From Phaseolus vulgaris (lineage: Eukaryota > Streptophyta > Magnoliopsida > Fabales > Fabaceae), in the NCBI RefSeq assembly GCF_000499845.2, contig NC_023756.2, forward strand, positions 42,099,393 to 42,163,392: a stretch of 64,000 nt of DNA, in the 5' to 3' direction. Position 1 is the first letter of the stretch; each line of letters begins with the position of its first letter. Shown here piece after piece: positions 49,278 through 62,363 of the stretch. Position numbers and translations under genes: made by a program. The notes beneath the pieces are model-generated. The model worked only from the letters and a program-made list of their open reading frames with translations. It did not search any database and was not told the origin of the DNA.

Positions 49278-50133
49278 TGATCGACCTCGGGCGTTGACCA
49301 AAACCAACATGGTGGGACCCCGAAAGTGGGGTCCACTGGAAAGTACAGCAGGGCAGGAAGGAGTCTCCTTAAGTTCACAGGTAAGGGTGGTCGAGGAGGG
49401 GGCGGCACCAAGGCAGGGCGTGGAGGCCTCGGGCCTCGGCACCTCAATAGTAAAGATGGACAAAGAAATGTGGTTTTCAAGCCACACCACAGTTACCAGT
49501 AGGGAGAGGCCCAGATCACGAGAGACCCGTGCATGGGATGTAGGGACGCGACAGTACGTACCACCATTAAAAAGCCACTAGGACAGAGATGACCCGTAAG
49601 GGTCACGTCCCAGAGGGTGATCTGCATGCACGACACGTGAGTAAGGCAGGGAACTCCCAGGGCGGATGACTCAGAGATTGGGTGCATGAGTTGGCATCCA
49701 AGCAGTCATCCCACGCCAGTTGCACTTCGACAGGGCAGTCTTACACACTGGATGACCCTAAGTCTGGGTGTTAGTGTCGCGTAGACGCGCCTACAGAATG
49801 TTTAAGTCACAGCTAAACAGAAGGGCAATGACACTAAAGGTATATAAGGTTGACAACAGACATAACCACACGTTTGGACATTTCTACAGAACACTCTACG
49901 CTTTCTGAGAGAGAAACAGAGTGAGAGAGAACACACAGTGATCTAAGAGTGAGAGTTTGGTGTTCATTGCCCAAGATACTGACTTGACCGTCGGAATGGA
50001 AACGATCGCGAGGGCGCCCTTTGTTTCTCTGTTTCAGGTGACTCCATCGGAGGTAGGGAGCGTAGGAGCGAAGGGTTCTTGGAAGCGAAGTCAACAGAAA
50101 TGCACGAAGACGTTAGGTCAACCAGCGGGAACA
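49278..50133 (+). mobile_element. LTR-like sequence (LTR3), related to LTR1 and LTR2
   Basis: Begins TGATCGACC just after the MULE3 truncation point. It has a TATA box (TATATAAG, 49841-49848), a core ACTTGACCGTCGGAATGG at about 49980-49997, a CAGGTGACTCC junction and a purine-rich tail ending GGGAACA at 50133. It is GC-richer than its surroundings. No matching duplication or primer site follows, and MULE3 does not resume after it. So it is not a clean solo LTR; a deletion probably removed flanking DNA. Confidence 0.7.
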
Positions 50134-51008
50134 AAAACATTAACAAATTCAACTAATATTTTTTATTTTCATATAATGTCTTCATTATAGCTGATGATTA
50201 AGTTTAAAGAATAAAGTATGAGTATGAGTATTTTATAAATAGTAAAGAGTAGAATAAGAATCTCTGATGATGGAGCAGAGACAGAGACATAAATAATCAA
50301 TTGTTCTCCATTTGATGGGATATAGCTAATGGGCAAAAGAGGCCTAGTTTTTGACCTAACACAGAAAAGGCCAAAATGTAAGGTGGCCACATGTTATCCA
50401 TGTGCAGAAATTTTAATTTTAAATATTAAAATGAATATGGTTGAATGAATGAAATCAGAAAAAAGGTACACGTAATATAGGTTATATTTTACCCTTTACT
50501 TTGGTTCTAGCCTTTAAAACATCAACCATACTGTAACATCAGAAAAGATGCTAGAAAAGTGTGATAATGATTCTAGCCTTTACTTTGGTTACGGATACCA
50601 ACTCCTTGAATACTTATATTTTAATAATTATCCACACACAAACAATATTTAATGCTTATATTCTGTTAAAGGAATTTAAAAATGATACTTTAAAGGAATT
50701 CATAATTATAATCATGGAAAATGAAAAGTTGCTACTTGGAAAGCAAGTTATCCTTCACTGTAAAAGTCATTATATTTCCTTATTTGTCATAAGGGTGTAG
50801 ACAGTAATTACTGGGGTACAGGTAGTAAAAGTCTTCTCATACCACCCAACACATAGGTAGCCCAACAAAATAGGAAGATGGGCCAATTTAAAACAAGCCT
50901 AGTGTCTTTTAACTGAAAAAAAAAAACAAAAGTTGAGTACTGAGTTCTTTCTTCCTACTAAGGAAGGAAACGAAACAGAGAAATCAGAATCCGAGTTCTT
51001 CAAACTCG
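50134..51008. other. AT-rich intergenic DNA upstream of uS11m
   Basis: No recognisable gene. The ORF at 50561-50800 has no domain. A GGAAGGAAACGAAAC-type purine-rich leader begins about 50960. Confidence 0.45.
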
Positions 51009-51016
51009 AACCCTAA
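51009..51016 (+). promoter_or_regulatory. Telo-box-like motif (AACCCTAA) in the uS11m leader
   Basis: AACCCTAA lies 16 bp before the ATG at 51032. Telo boxes are common near the start of plant ribosomal-protein genes. Confidence 0.45.
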
Positions 51017-51031
51017 CATTACAAAAAACCA

Positions 51032-52710
51032 ATGTATCGATTTTTCTCTTCCATTCGCCATGGTCGTGGATCTTCCCTCGTATCTCTCCTTGCACCGAAA
51101 CCTGCGTTTCCACTCGATGCCGCAATGCCACCTCGCCGTTTGCCTCAAAACGACGGTACTATTCGAATCTCTCTGCTCTCACTTTCGTAGTTTTTGAAAT
51201 AGCGAAACGAGTCGACTCATCTTTCGTTTCGGTGCTCGAAACGGAGGAAATGGAAAGTCGTAGGGATTCTTATGTTTGTAATTTTGACGGCACCGTTTCG
51301 ATGTGTGGATGGGTAGAGATTAGAGATCGTGTTTACTGTTTTCAAACGGAAAAGAAGATTATGGCGAATGGAATGTTCAATTTTCGTCATTTTTATTATT
51401 TTTATATGGAGGAGTGAAAATATAAGTTCCGTTGTTGTGGGAAAATGACTGTTTCCTTCTTTTCAAAGATTTTGATGGGGGCTTCAAGCTGTTAGAGATG
51501 GTGATGATCTTGCGTTCTTCATGTGGAATAACTTCAGACAATCTATCTTTTTCACAGCATGGTGATTTTTGGATGCCTATATTTAAAGGGGTTTATCTCT
51601 AGTTAATTTTAGTTCTGTTTTCCGTTTATTTGGTTTGAAATATTGGTGCAGTAGTGAATGGTTACTTTGTTTATTTAGATCTTCTTGGCATGTAGCGTTT
51701 GGGGCTTATAATCGAATTCTTATTCTTAAATGGTTGAAAATAACTCTTATCATTTAATTTTGCATGTAGAGGTTTAGTTTTTTTCCAGCTCATCCCCCAA
51801 CAGTATTTATAAGGAATTTTCTCTTGTAACTGCAGGACATGTTAGAGGATTTTCAAGTTCAAATTTTGATTGGAGGAGGATTCAAACTAGCCAGAATGTG
51901 AATGCAGAGGAGAATGCTCGTCCAGACTCTAGTCAGAATTTAGAAAATAGACAATCCAGAAACTGGAATAATGTGAACCAGAATGTGAATGCAGATGCCA
52001 ACGCTCATCCAAATTTTATGCAGAATAGACAGAACATAAATCCCAGAATGTGGAATAATCTGGGCCAGAAAGTGAATGCAGATGCCAACGCTCATCCAAA
52101 TTTTATGCAGAATAGAGAGAACATAGATCCCAGAATGGGGACTTATGCGGGCCAGAACGTGAAAGCAAATGGAGGCCCTCCTGTGTATTATGTGGAAGAT
52201 ATAGAGAGCGTAAACCTCGAAAGCAAGAATGAAATTGGGACTGGCTTGAATTCTAGGCCTATGGACTATGTAAGAGGAATTCTAGGTGAAGATAATTTTA
52301 TTAAAGGTGCTCCTTCAAATTTTCAGTATGAGCACGATGCCGATCATGTTCATATAAAGATGTTACGGAATAATACCTTTGTGACTGTAACAGATTCTAA
52401 AGGAAATGTAAAACTCAGTGGCTCTGCTGGTTCATTGAAAGACCTGAAATCAGGGCAAAAGCTTTCTAGGTATGCCGCCGAAGCAACTGCGGAAGTTGTG
52501 GGCCGGAGGTCTAGGGGTTTGGGATTGAAATCTGTTGTCATGAAAGTGAATGGATTTACTCATTTCAGGAGAAAAAGGCAAGCGATACTAAGCTGGAAGG
52601 AGGGCTTTACTGCTGATTCTCGAGGGGGTAGAAATCCAATTGTATTCATTGAAGATACCACAAGAAAACCCCATAATGGCTGCAGACTACCAAAGAAACG
52701 ACGTATTTAG
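51032..52710 (+). CDS. Mitochondrial small-subunit ribosomal protein uS11m, nuclear encoded
   Basis: Exons: 51032-51155 and 51836-52710; 332 aa. Exon 1 gives an Arg/Ser-rich mitochondrial presequence (MYRFFSSIRHGRGSSLVSLL). The C-terminal 130 residues are a complete uS11 domain: HVHIKMLRNNTFVTVTDSKG, AAEATAEVVGRRSRGLGLKS, MKVNGFTHFRRKRQAI and the closing IEDTTRKPHNGCRLPKKRR (rRNA-binding tail). Between them lies an Asn-rich insert made of about three 29-30 residue repeats (VNADANAHPNFMQNR type, 51895-52160). Arabidopsis NFD3 (At1g31817, from memory) is the likely counterpart. It converges on NEET. Confidence 0.92.
51895..52160 (+). repeat. In-frame tandem repeat, 87-90 bp, within uS11m
   Basis: Three units start at GTGAATGCAGA (about 51897, 51985 and 52072). 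Units 2 and 3 are nearly identical over AATGCAGATGCCAACGCTCA and on to CAGAATAGA; unit 1 is diverged. Unit lengths are multiples of three, so the frame is kept. Confidence 0.88.
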
Positions 52711-53742
52711 GTGTTTGTTATTGAGGTGGTTGGAGAAAGCATTATTTTACTTCGATTTAGACAATCTAGGTGCTGTTTCGGGCACATGATGATACTTTTC
52801 TTTAGCACATTTCATAATGATTCTAGTCGTTACTTGTAACTTTGCTTTCTCCTGTTTACAGCTTGTACAATTTTGAAGATTCAATAACCAGAACTTTCTG
52901 TAATAGTATTTACTAAATGGGGCTCAGCTTGTACAATTTTGAAGATTCAATCTGTAATAGTATTTACTAAATGTGGCTCGTACTTGTTGATCTTGTGTCA
53001 CTGTTGACCACCCTTTTATAAATTGAATGAGTATTAAAGTCAGCCATTATTAGTATTCTGGCATTTTAAAAATGCTTTTTTCTATCTAAGGGATCATGGA
53101 TCTGTAGCATGGTTGGAGATTTGTATTTCACGCTATTGATTTGACAGTTTGAAGAGCTATAAAATGGGAATCATGATTCTTCTTGGATCTGCAGTCTTGT
53201 AGAAGGCGAGATTTGCAGAGTGGCACGCATTCCCCTTAAACCTTTAAACTTTTTAGTTGTTGTCTGTTGATAAATGAATTGACTGATTTATCAACGGTAC
53301 TTTACATGATGTTAACTAAAAATTAGTTAGATTCTCAATTAGTTGAATGTGAATTAATTAGTTTCATTGTTAGGTTCTCTTATAAGCTCATTGATAAAAG
53401 TTTTCTAGATTAGACACGCTATAAATAAATGCTGTCCTTAGATCTCAAGGAGTATATGTTTTGGACAAATACAATATCTTTTAAGACTATATTATAGGTC
53501 TAAAACAAGTATGACCACCTCGCAGCTGAAGATAAAAAAGACACCGACACTCGCAGCCAACTTCAACAAAACTATTACATGGATGCAAGTCATAATAGGC
53601 AGTAAAAGGAAAAGGAATCACATTCACAGCATAAACCACGTTTTTATTCTAACATTGAAATGCCAAGTCTGATCCATAAAAGTACTTCCTTCAAAAGGTT
53701 AATGTAATTCTCTAGTGAAAACAATCCATGATCATCATAATT
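52711..53742. other. 3' regions of the convergent uS11m and NEET genes, with a short tandem duplication
   Basis: A roughly 65-bp direct duplication lies at 52859-52978, both copies containing CAGCTTGTACAATTTTGAAG and TCTGTAATAGTATTTACTAA. The rest is AT-rich without a gene. Confidence 0.6.
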
Positions 53743-55015
53743 TTACTTTTTCAAAAGAAGAGGCCCAACGTTATCACCAGTGGCTTTGTTGTGCTTCACA
53801 TGGCTTCCATCACATAGAGGAAAAGTCCCTGATCTCCAACATCTGCACCAAAACAATCAGTAAGATGAATATTGAAAACATATAATTGGTTGTGATTACT
53901 ATGTTAGCAAACCAAACCTTTTTTTACCATCCAAAAAGATAATAGACCAATTTCCAGAAAAATAAAAATGCATTTAGTGACAGATGGTGACTTGAGTCTA
54001 GCAAATACAAATACCCTTGGATATGATTTATTGTCTTAATGTCATATCTCGAAGAAAAGGTTTATTCAGCAGTTGGAGAATCCATATCCTGCTTTGTATC
54101 ATTCATAGTCGAACTCAGTGTTGTGAAGTTCTACTTGTTGCTTAAAAGAAGCTACATGAATATTAAGTGAATGATTTTGTTTTTCTTTCATGCTTCAGTG
54201 CAAGGAGCACACATTTCATATCAGGGTATGATAAATATCTGTTCTGGTATCAAATCACAAGATAATGTTCAACAGAACATCATTTTAATAATTTTATTAC
54301 CATTCACATGTTACATTTTGAGTTTTTGTCGAAATTAATGAAAGTGGAATCATCTCCATTTTACATTTTTCATGCTAGAGCACAGTTTTAAACAACAAAT
54401 CATAGAAATTAGAAAAGAACTACACTCATACTGCATCACACACTACTTTCATCCTCATCATAATAATAATGACATATATATAGTTGTTTTCTGCTGATTC
54501 AATTTTTTTCAAATAAAAATAGTTACCAAATGTTTATCTTCAGTCTGTAGGAATGGAGAGAAAGTAAGAGGTGAAAGGGAGAAGACAAATTTCGAAATTT
54601 TATTTTCTAACAAAGTCAACTTTCCTCTCTTCTTCCATTTATTTTTTCCTCAAACAAAGGAAATGCAGCCTATTCTATTGTTTTCATGTCCCTTTCTGCA
54701 TAACCAAAAAAGGGGTAGAGAAGTATGGCATCATGTTAGAATTAACCAGAAAGTAAGAGCTTCAAAAAGTGAACCTCACCTGCAATAAGCATTGACGGGC
54801 TTAGAGAGTTCAGTGACCACCACAGAATCCACCACCTTCTCTTCACTCTTCCTGATATCAGGGTTTATGCTGACAGCCTCAGCTTTCACCAACATTACAC
54901 GCCTTGGCCTCCCTCCAACACCAAAGGAAGAAGCCTTGAAATGGGTACTAACAACCCCTCTAGGGGTAATGCCATTGCAGAAACTTGCACCAACTTGGCT
55001 TAAAACAGACTCCAT
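53743..55015 (-). CDS. NEET: NEET protein: CDGSH iron-sulfur domain protein
   Basis: Exons, in transcript order: 55015-54780 and 53842-53743; phase-2 junction; 111 aa. The transit-peptide-like N-terminus ([16 protein letters not shown]...) is followed by a conserved stretch ([20 protein letters not shown]) and the CDGSH motif [17 protein letters not shown] (C-x-C-x10-C-x3-H), then [17 protein letters not shown] to the end. It binds a labile 2Fe-2S cluster. The plant NEET is found in chloroplasts and mitochondria and is linked to iron and redox balance. The cluster ligands are all present, with the intron just before the second cysteine. It is divergent from KEA, sharing a 1.6-kb upstream region. 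Confidence 0.93.
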
Positions 55016-56620
55016 TCAAAAGGGTCTCTCTTTCTTTCTGTGTTTGAGTTTATTAGCTTCTCCTTTGCTTCACCACTACTGTAATGTAACCTAATGAATG
55101 ATTAAGAGAGAAAGAGAGGACTGAATCTAGTGACACGTGTTCCTGAACCTGTGGACGCCACACTCCTGTGTTCTAGAACACGTACGCACTTTGAATGGAC
55201 ACAAATACACATGTCGTTGCACACTACTTCAATTAATCAAGAAGATAGGAATTAAAATGTCGTGATCATTACTCATAAATTGTCATCAATGCAATGCAAC
55301 ACGTAGCTGTCAAAAATAACACTACAACGGCTCAACCTGCAATGCAATTTGGCTTTTCAAGCTTAATTCTTGTCATGAGCTTTCAACATCTTATATGAAA
55401 ATCATTACAACTTAACAATAAACATAACCAGAATGATTCAATATAATACTTAGCTTATTACAAATATCCATCATATTTAAAATTTGGATTAGAAATGAAA
55501 ATTAATTTAGTATAAAAATGTAGAAATAACATATTCCAATTATTTTCTTATTAAAAAATAACGTATTTCAATTATCTTTTTATTACATATATCCAGTCTA
55601 AAGTGTTTAGACTTAAAAACAAGAAAACTAAATTCAATTAAAATAAACATAATAACAATGATAATGACTGATTTTAATAATTTATTTATTATAAATAAAG
55701 TTTAGCCAAGAAATAAAATCATTTTGACGTAAAAATATAGAAACAATTTATTTTAATTGTTTATTTATTATATTGAGTCAGCAATATTAAATTTTAGATG
55801 TGTAACAAAAATAAAATTCGTGTTTTAATATAAAAATGAAAAATATATTTAATTTTAATAATAATAATAATAATATTAAGTGACATATAAGCATAAATCC
55901 GAAATTTCCTTGGAAAAGCAAAAGGTAACCACATTAGTTGTAGCATCAAATAAAAGTGACCCAACTACCCACCAAATATTTTAAAACACAAAACGTAAAC
56001 TTTTCTTCCTTCCAACTAACTAAACTTGGAAATGAAAAAGTGAAGGAAAATAAAATAGGAAGCTACCATTATAAAAAAAAATACAATATTTTTAAGGTAT
56101 GTAGTTGAAAATAATAAATTAAAGAAACCCACAAAGAAAGTTAAACTTTTTTTTTATATTTTCATTGAATTTTGTCTCGTCATATATGGTAAGAAAATCT
56201 GTAAACATTATATATAAAATATCTCTAATTAATCAAGAGTGTGAAAATATTTGATTTTTTCTAAAAAAAATATAAAAAAAACTCGTGACACATGAGAATA
56301 TAAAAAAAAATTACATATTAATTCGCATGAAAAACACAAAAAGGGAATGAAATTACGCAAAACCCCTCAGCAAGATGAAGAAATGAAGGAAGTTGCATTG
56401 ACGCATTCACAATGATAATAACACCAACAACCATAATGGAAATGGAACTAACGAGAAGTGGTGGAGCAAGCTTCTTCTGAAAACAGAGAAAACAGAGAAA
56501 ACCGTTTTCCCACTCTGCATTCATTTGCTTCCTTTCCAATTCCGTCTCTTTTTCCCACTTCTGCGAGGAACCTCATTGTTTCGGCCCGACCCGACCCGAA
56601 GCTTCGCCACCGCAACGACG
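55016..56620. other. Intergenic region between divergent NEET and KEA
   Basis: AT-rich, with an (AAT)n run at about 55856-55878. No element or ORF is supported. It must hold both promoters. Confidence 0.5.
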
Positions 56621-59600
56621 ATGACGACGGCGACTATCGGCCAGAAGGAGCGGCGGGAATTTGGGCTCTGGTGCTGCGTTGTGTGCCTCGCGATCTGCGC
56701 TAGCGTTTGTGGCGCGGCCAGATCCGACAAGGAAACGCGAGAGAGGTTCTACGGAAACATAGTCAATTTGACGTCGCCCGAATCCAACAACACCTTGGCC
56801 AAAATGTTCGATCGCGTTCTCGAGAAGGAGTTTTCCGAGAATGACCAAACAGAAGGTTTTGTTTTCCCGTTTTCTCAACAAAATGTAATTTTGTTTTGTA
56901 GTTTAAAGTTCTGTTTTTTATTTTAATTTGATTGTTGGGTTGGAGAGAAAATAAGTTTTTGTTAGAGAACGGAACACGCTACTTACTGGAGAGTCTTAAA
57001 GCCAATTACGAAGTTGTAGTGTTTGCTTTGGTCTATTGTCTATATGTAGTCTTATTATAGCTTGGAAGAAAGAGAAGTCCTTGGCCCAGGAGACCAAAGT
57101 TGAGGGATAAATGAAGGAGAAGATTCTCTGTTTCAGATGAAATTGCATAAATAAAATTTTGTTCTAAAAGAACCCCAGCTAGTCCTGTAATGATTGACCT
57201 AATGTGATGGGGGGGAGGATCACGCCTACAGTGCACACGGTTACTGGATTTTTCAGAGGGTGGTTCGGATGGTGCCTTTTTCTATGTCAGGGGAAGGTGG
57301 TGTCTGTGCTTTAACCACAAGTGAGAAGATTCTAAGCCTTCTTCATTCTGGTGGGCTTCTAAGGTAGTCTGGTGATAATGGTTAAACTTAGGTGTGTTAT
57401 CTTGTCTGGTGTTCTATGGTTGGTTGGTATGCAATTTGGGATTGGCCAGTGTAGTTGGGTATCTTGCTTGATCGGCCTGCCCGGATAGTCTGATTGGCTA
57501 GCTGGATGGTTGTAAAGTAGTGAACCGGTTGCTATGTTGAATTGGATATGTGATAGAAAATTATGGTTTGAAATTTTGGGTATGGTTTGATAGGAGAAAA
57601 TGTGGAGCATGAGAAGCTTCTAGGTAGATTTTATGGTTGAAGAGGTTCTAGACTTGGAACTTCTTCTGGAAGAGGTGAGTGAGCATGTGCGGTGGAGATT
57701 GGCATGTGGGGGGATTTAGTCAGACTATTCACCTCCTTCTTGATCTCACTTCTCCGCCCTGGAAGGGCCAGGTGTTTCCATTCTTTTCATCGTGAGATCA
57801 TAAGTAGGAGGGGTAAAGTGAATCTGTATCAACTGGTTTGCTTTCCCTCTTGTTCTTTGTTGCATAATGATGGTGGAGTGATGGGGTTTGTTGCACGATG
57901 AGTACTTATAGCATCCAGATATTCTGGATTAATGGCAAGGTTTTAAAGAGAACATTATTGTTCTAAGTTTGTGGGGGTTGAACTGTACCTGTCAAGAGAT
58001 GTGTTTGGGGTTCGTGATGAGAGATGCATAGCAAAATCTCATTTGCCCCCTCAGTACCTCATGTTTAGTCTGAAGCTAAAACCTTTTTGAAAAAAAATAA
58101 AAAATGGATGCTTCAAGCACTTTAAAATGTATTTTTCATTGGTTTATTAGTACTGGTATGGTATGGCATTGATTAGATCTGTATTTATTCTTATAAGCTT
58201 TCACTCATACTATATGATAATTGCTACAATTTAACAGTCTTTTTTTGGTTTCAATATGGATGTTATCATGAATGATCTGTTATTAATTAAATATGGTCTA
58301 AATGTTGCTCTCTTGTACTTTCAATTATTACTTGTAATATATTTTCAGAATTTGCTTGTGAAATGACTTACTAGATTCAGCTGTCACAAGTCAATTTGTA
58401 GATCTGAAGCTCATTGAGTTCTGTTAGTAGGTTTCTGCTATTCTTACTGTTTTTTTTTCATCTTTAACAGAACCTGACAAAAGCAGCTTCAATAGCAGTG
58501 TAGCTGATCAGCAGGTAGGTCAGACACTCTGGGTTTCACTAGTTGTGTTGAATTGGATTATTCAGCTGAAAACAAGTTCATGTTTCATTATATGTTTATA
58601 ATATGAATCCTGGACTAAAAATACGTCAAATTCAGTTGCAAATATTGCATGAGAAGTTACATGACATGAATCAATATCTGGTATCTATTCCCCACCCCCA
58701 CACACCCCATCCTCAAATATTCACCATCAGTGTAGAGGTCTCCATCACTTCCAAGGAAAAGTGTTCATATATTGATTTTATTAAAATCTAAAGTATTAAA
58801 TATAAGCTTTGCATTTATTTTAGCTTCCTCTAGTCATGTATGCATATTATAACTCTGATGTTGATGTTTGGGCTATATTTGTCTTGATGTAGCTGTTGGC
58901 CATTTTCATATGGTGCTATAATTAGTACTTCTTGGCTTGACCGTTGAAACTATACTGTTTAGGTAGGGAAGGAGGAAGAGAGAGAAAATCAATACTGAGA
59001 ATAATAAGATTATATTATCGGTGTATAATATGTTATTCAAAATACTAACCAAATGGTCCATTTAAAACTAATAATTAAGTCCAAGACAAGTGTTGTGTTA
59101 GTACTAGTATAAGTCCAAATGCACTAATAAAACATATATGATAACAAATAAGGAAATATAATGAAAATAGGAAACAATTCCTAAGATTACTTCCTCAATT
59201 GTATGACTAATTGATTCCACCCACTAAGATAGTCTAAAATTATTTTTCCCACCCTTTTTTTTAATGTAAAGATGAGTTTTGAGCATGTGGTCTTCTTTCG
59301 CAGGCTGTATTGGAGACTGTAGCTAAAATTACTCATGAGAAAGCAAAGAGAAATGATACACATGAGGGAAAGTATGGTTCTATACTGTCCAATGTAGTTT
59401 CTCAGTTGCATATTATAATGAATTATTATATGTAATCATGTAACTTCATTTACATACACAGTGACTCTTTTTTTAAATGATCATTTCCCTTAGTGCCACA
59501 AGAGCATTTCAGTTTCATGATGTGTTCTCACTGGAAAATGAAGATTCCGATGATGTGACAACTTTGATTGATAAAAAGGTGTGATAAAAGACCTGACTCC

Positions 59601-61508
59601 TCTGGGTTGTTCTTCAATGTGATGTTAAACTACTTTTATTCATGGTTCAACCTACTTACTTGTTTTTTCTATTGCATGACAGGACAATGTCTTCGTTATG
59701 TCAAACAAGAAATCCAAATATCCTGTGCTTCAAGTGGATTTGAGGTAGACATCTGTTATGACTTTTATCCTTGTAATTATTACGCATGTAATTTTTTATG
59801 AGCTTGATTGACTAATCGAAGGATATGATTGTGTTAAAAAGTTGCTTTAATTCTGGATTATGTAATGTGTTATTTTAAAGATGTATTAGTGTTAAGAGTG
59901 ACGTTGTGTTCATACATAGGAAGGTATAACTATGAAAATGACAAATGAATCATCCTGCGATACTCTTTTGTGCTTTTCTCTTTCTTCATGTGAAAAAATA
60001 AATGGGTATGGATTTTTCTTTGCTTGCGCTTAGCTGTTTCAGCAAATACTTTCAAGTAAAAACTGTTTTTGTGTGCTCAAAATACAGTGGCCAGGTATCA
60101 ATGACTTTTTGAGTGCAGGATAGCTTGCTTTCCAACTAGTATCATTTCATTTTCCATGATTATAATTATGAATTTTTTATAATATCAGATTGTGATGCCT
60201 TTGTGTTTTGTAGTTCTTGAAATTTGTGAGTTTCTTCAGTTTGTTCTATCATGAGATTTTATCAACCTTTGAATAACTGCACGTTCATGCAGGCTAATAT
60301 CAGATTTGGTGGTTGTAATAGTTTCTGCAGCCATTGGTGGAATTGCCTTTTCTTGTTTGGGGCAACCGGTATGTGATTGTTACTATTTTTCATTGTGACA
60401 TTTGATGTCCTTTATGCAGTAGATGATTTTCATATTTTAATTATATTTTAGTGATATTATTAAGTGATTTATTTGATGGAAATCTTTGTAAAATGTTGGA
60501 TTTATGTACTTTTCTTAAAACATGTAGGTTATCGTTGGCTATCTTCTTGCAGGCTCCCTTATCGGACCTGGTGGTTTGAAATTTATTAGTGAAATGGTGC
60601 AGGTATGTTGTTCTAAGTGACTCACTATCATTCTTATTGGGAAAAACTCAAGTCCCACACTGTTTAGAAATAGCGCCAAAGAAATGTATACAAGTGAGAG
60701 GGGGGCAACTCTTATCTTTCAAGTAGGTTTTATAAGATTGAGTTCATTTAAATCCAAATTTGAAGATGGTGTTGAATGAGAGCGAGTGTATTAGAAAAAA
60801 CCTGTCTCATATTGACTAAAGATAAAGTCAAAGTAGTGTATATTAGTGGGGGGACAACTCTCACCTCATAAGTCAGTTTTGTGGAATTGATTTAGGCTTA
60901 AATCTAAATTCTAAGAATTCCTGACCAAAATTGGAGTTTCTAATCTGATCTGTCTTCTTTATAAAAGTTGTGCCTCACTTATTATAGTGGAGGTTAAAGA
61001 TCAGTTTTGCAGTTTTGCAATCTTGACCTTCTTGAGATCTAGATTTGTTCAAATGTGCACATATCATGATCATCATAAGTTTTCACTACATTAAATGGTT
61101 CACCATTCGTTAGTTCTCAAATTCTTATAGATTTTATTTTTTTTTTCTTACTGATCTCCTCAAGACACTGATTACTGTTCTCAGACAGGACTGGGGATGG
61201 TAGTGACAAATTTGACATAGGCCAGTGGAGAAATTATGTACAATGGTTAAGGGTGGGATCTTAAACCTTAAGATTGCATTTGGAACTAGCTTTGAAAAAT
61301 ATTCTTGGATAAACTGATTCCCATGAAATTGACATTCCTATATTTCATTTGATCTTATGCTGGGTAAGAATGCTGCATTCCCGTGGGATTATTGGAAGTT
61401 ACCTTGTAATGTGGTTATTAACTTCCCTTCACACCAACACATTTATTTGAAGAAACATTGTACTTATAGGGCATTCCCTATAAGTAAGCTTTTCCAAAGT
61501 TAGGAGTT

Positions 61509-61551
<43 letters not shown>

Positions 61552-62326
61552 GGTTGGTTTTGGTTGAGTAATTTGGAAGCAATACTACAATTTAGATGAT
61601 CACTGAGGCTCGGTTGGTGGCTGTTAGGTTCTATGCATAGAACTAGAAATAGATTTAGTGGTTTGATAACCTTCCAACCTGATTTAGGCCCATTCAAAGG
61701 TAATCTATGTGTGCTGTCCAATAATGAAAAAGTTCACTTAATCTTATTTCTTAAATAAAAAATGCTTTCATTTAAAAAAAACACTACTTTAATACAACTG
61801 TATCCTTTTAATAGCAATTTTTGACCTGTACAATAGGATGAAATCTTACTACTAACTTTACATGAATGATGTAGGCATGTTGAGTTTCAAATGCAGACCT
61901 TGATGAAGGATCATCATAGTTAGTAAAAATTCTTTTGAAAACTACTAAGATGCCCTACATTGAAGTTTAAATGATCTCCGTGTTTAACATATTAGTATGA
62001 TCTATACATTGGTAATACAGCATCAAGGGTGATATTTCCATTGGGGATTTTTAACTTTAAACATCAACTTAAGCTGTTCATTGTTTTTATGTTTTTACTC
62101 TGCCATTTTGCACCAGATATCCTTATTTTCCTTGTCACTTATATGCAGGTTGAGACTGTTGCACAATTTGGTGTTGTGTTTCTTCTCTTTGCTTTGGGAC
62201 TGGAGTTTTCCCTGGCAAAGGTTTGTTATTCTTGTCTTGCAAAAACTTACTGTCTCACTTTCATCTATTTTCTTGCTATAAGCTCCATTCTTGCTAAATC
62301 TCAAGTGATAGTTTAAGATTGTAAAG

Positions 62327-62363
<37 letters not shown>

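Noticed and set aside
56525..56620. Upstream in-frame ATG of KEA (MLPFQFRLFF...)
   Set aside because: It places the signal peptide internally; the ATG at 56621 fits better, although an alternative start cannot be excluded.
57200..58100. T/G-rich, less AT-biased part of KEA intron 1 that looks like a transposon remnant (LINE-like style)
   Set aside because: No RT or endonuclease motif could be read in any frame; left as intron.
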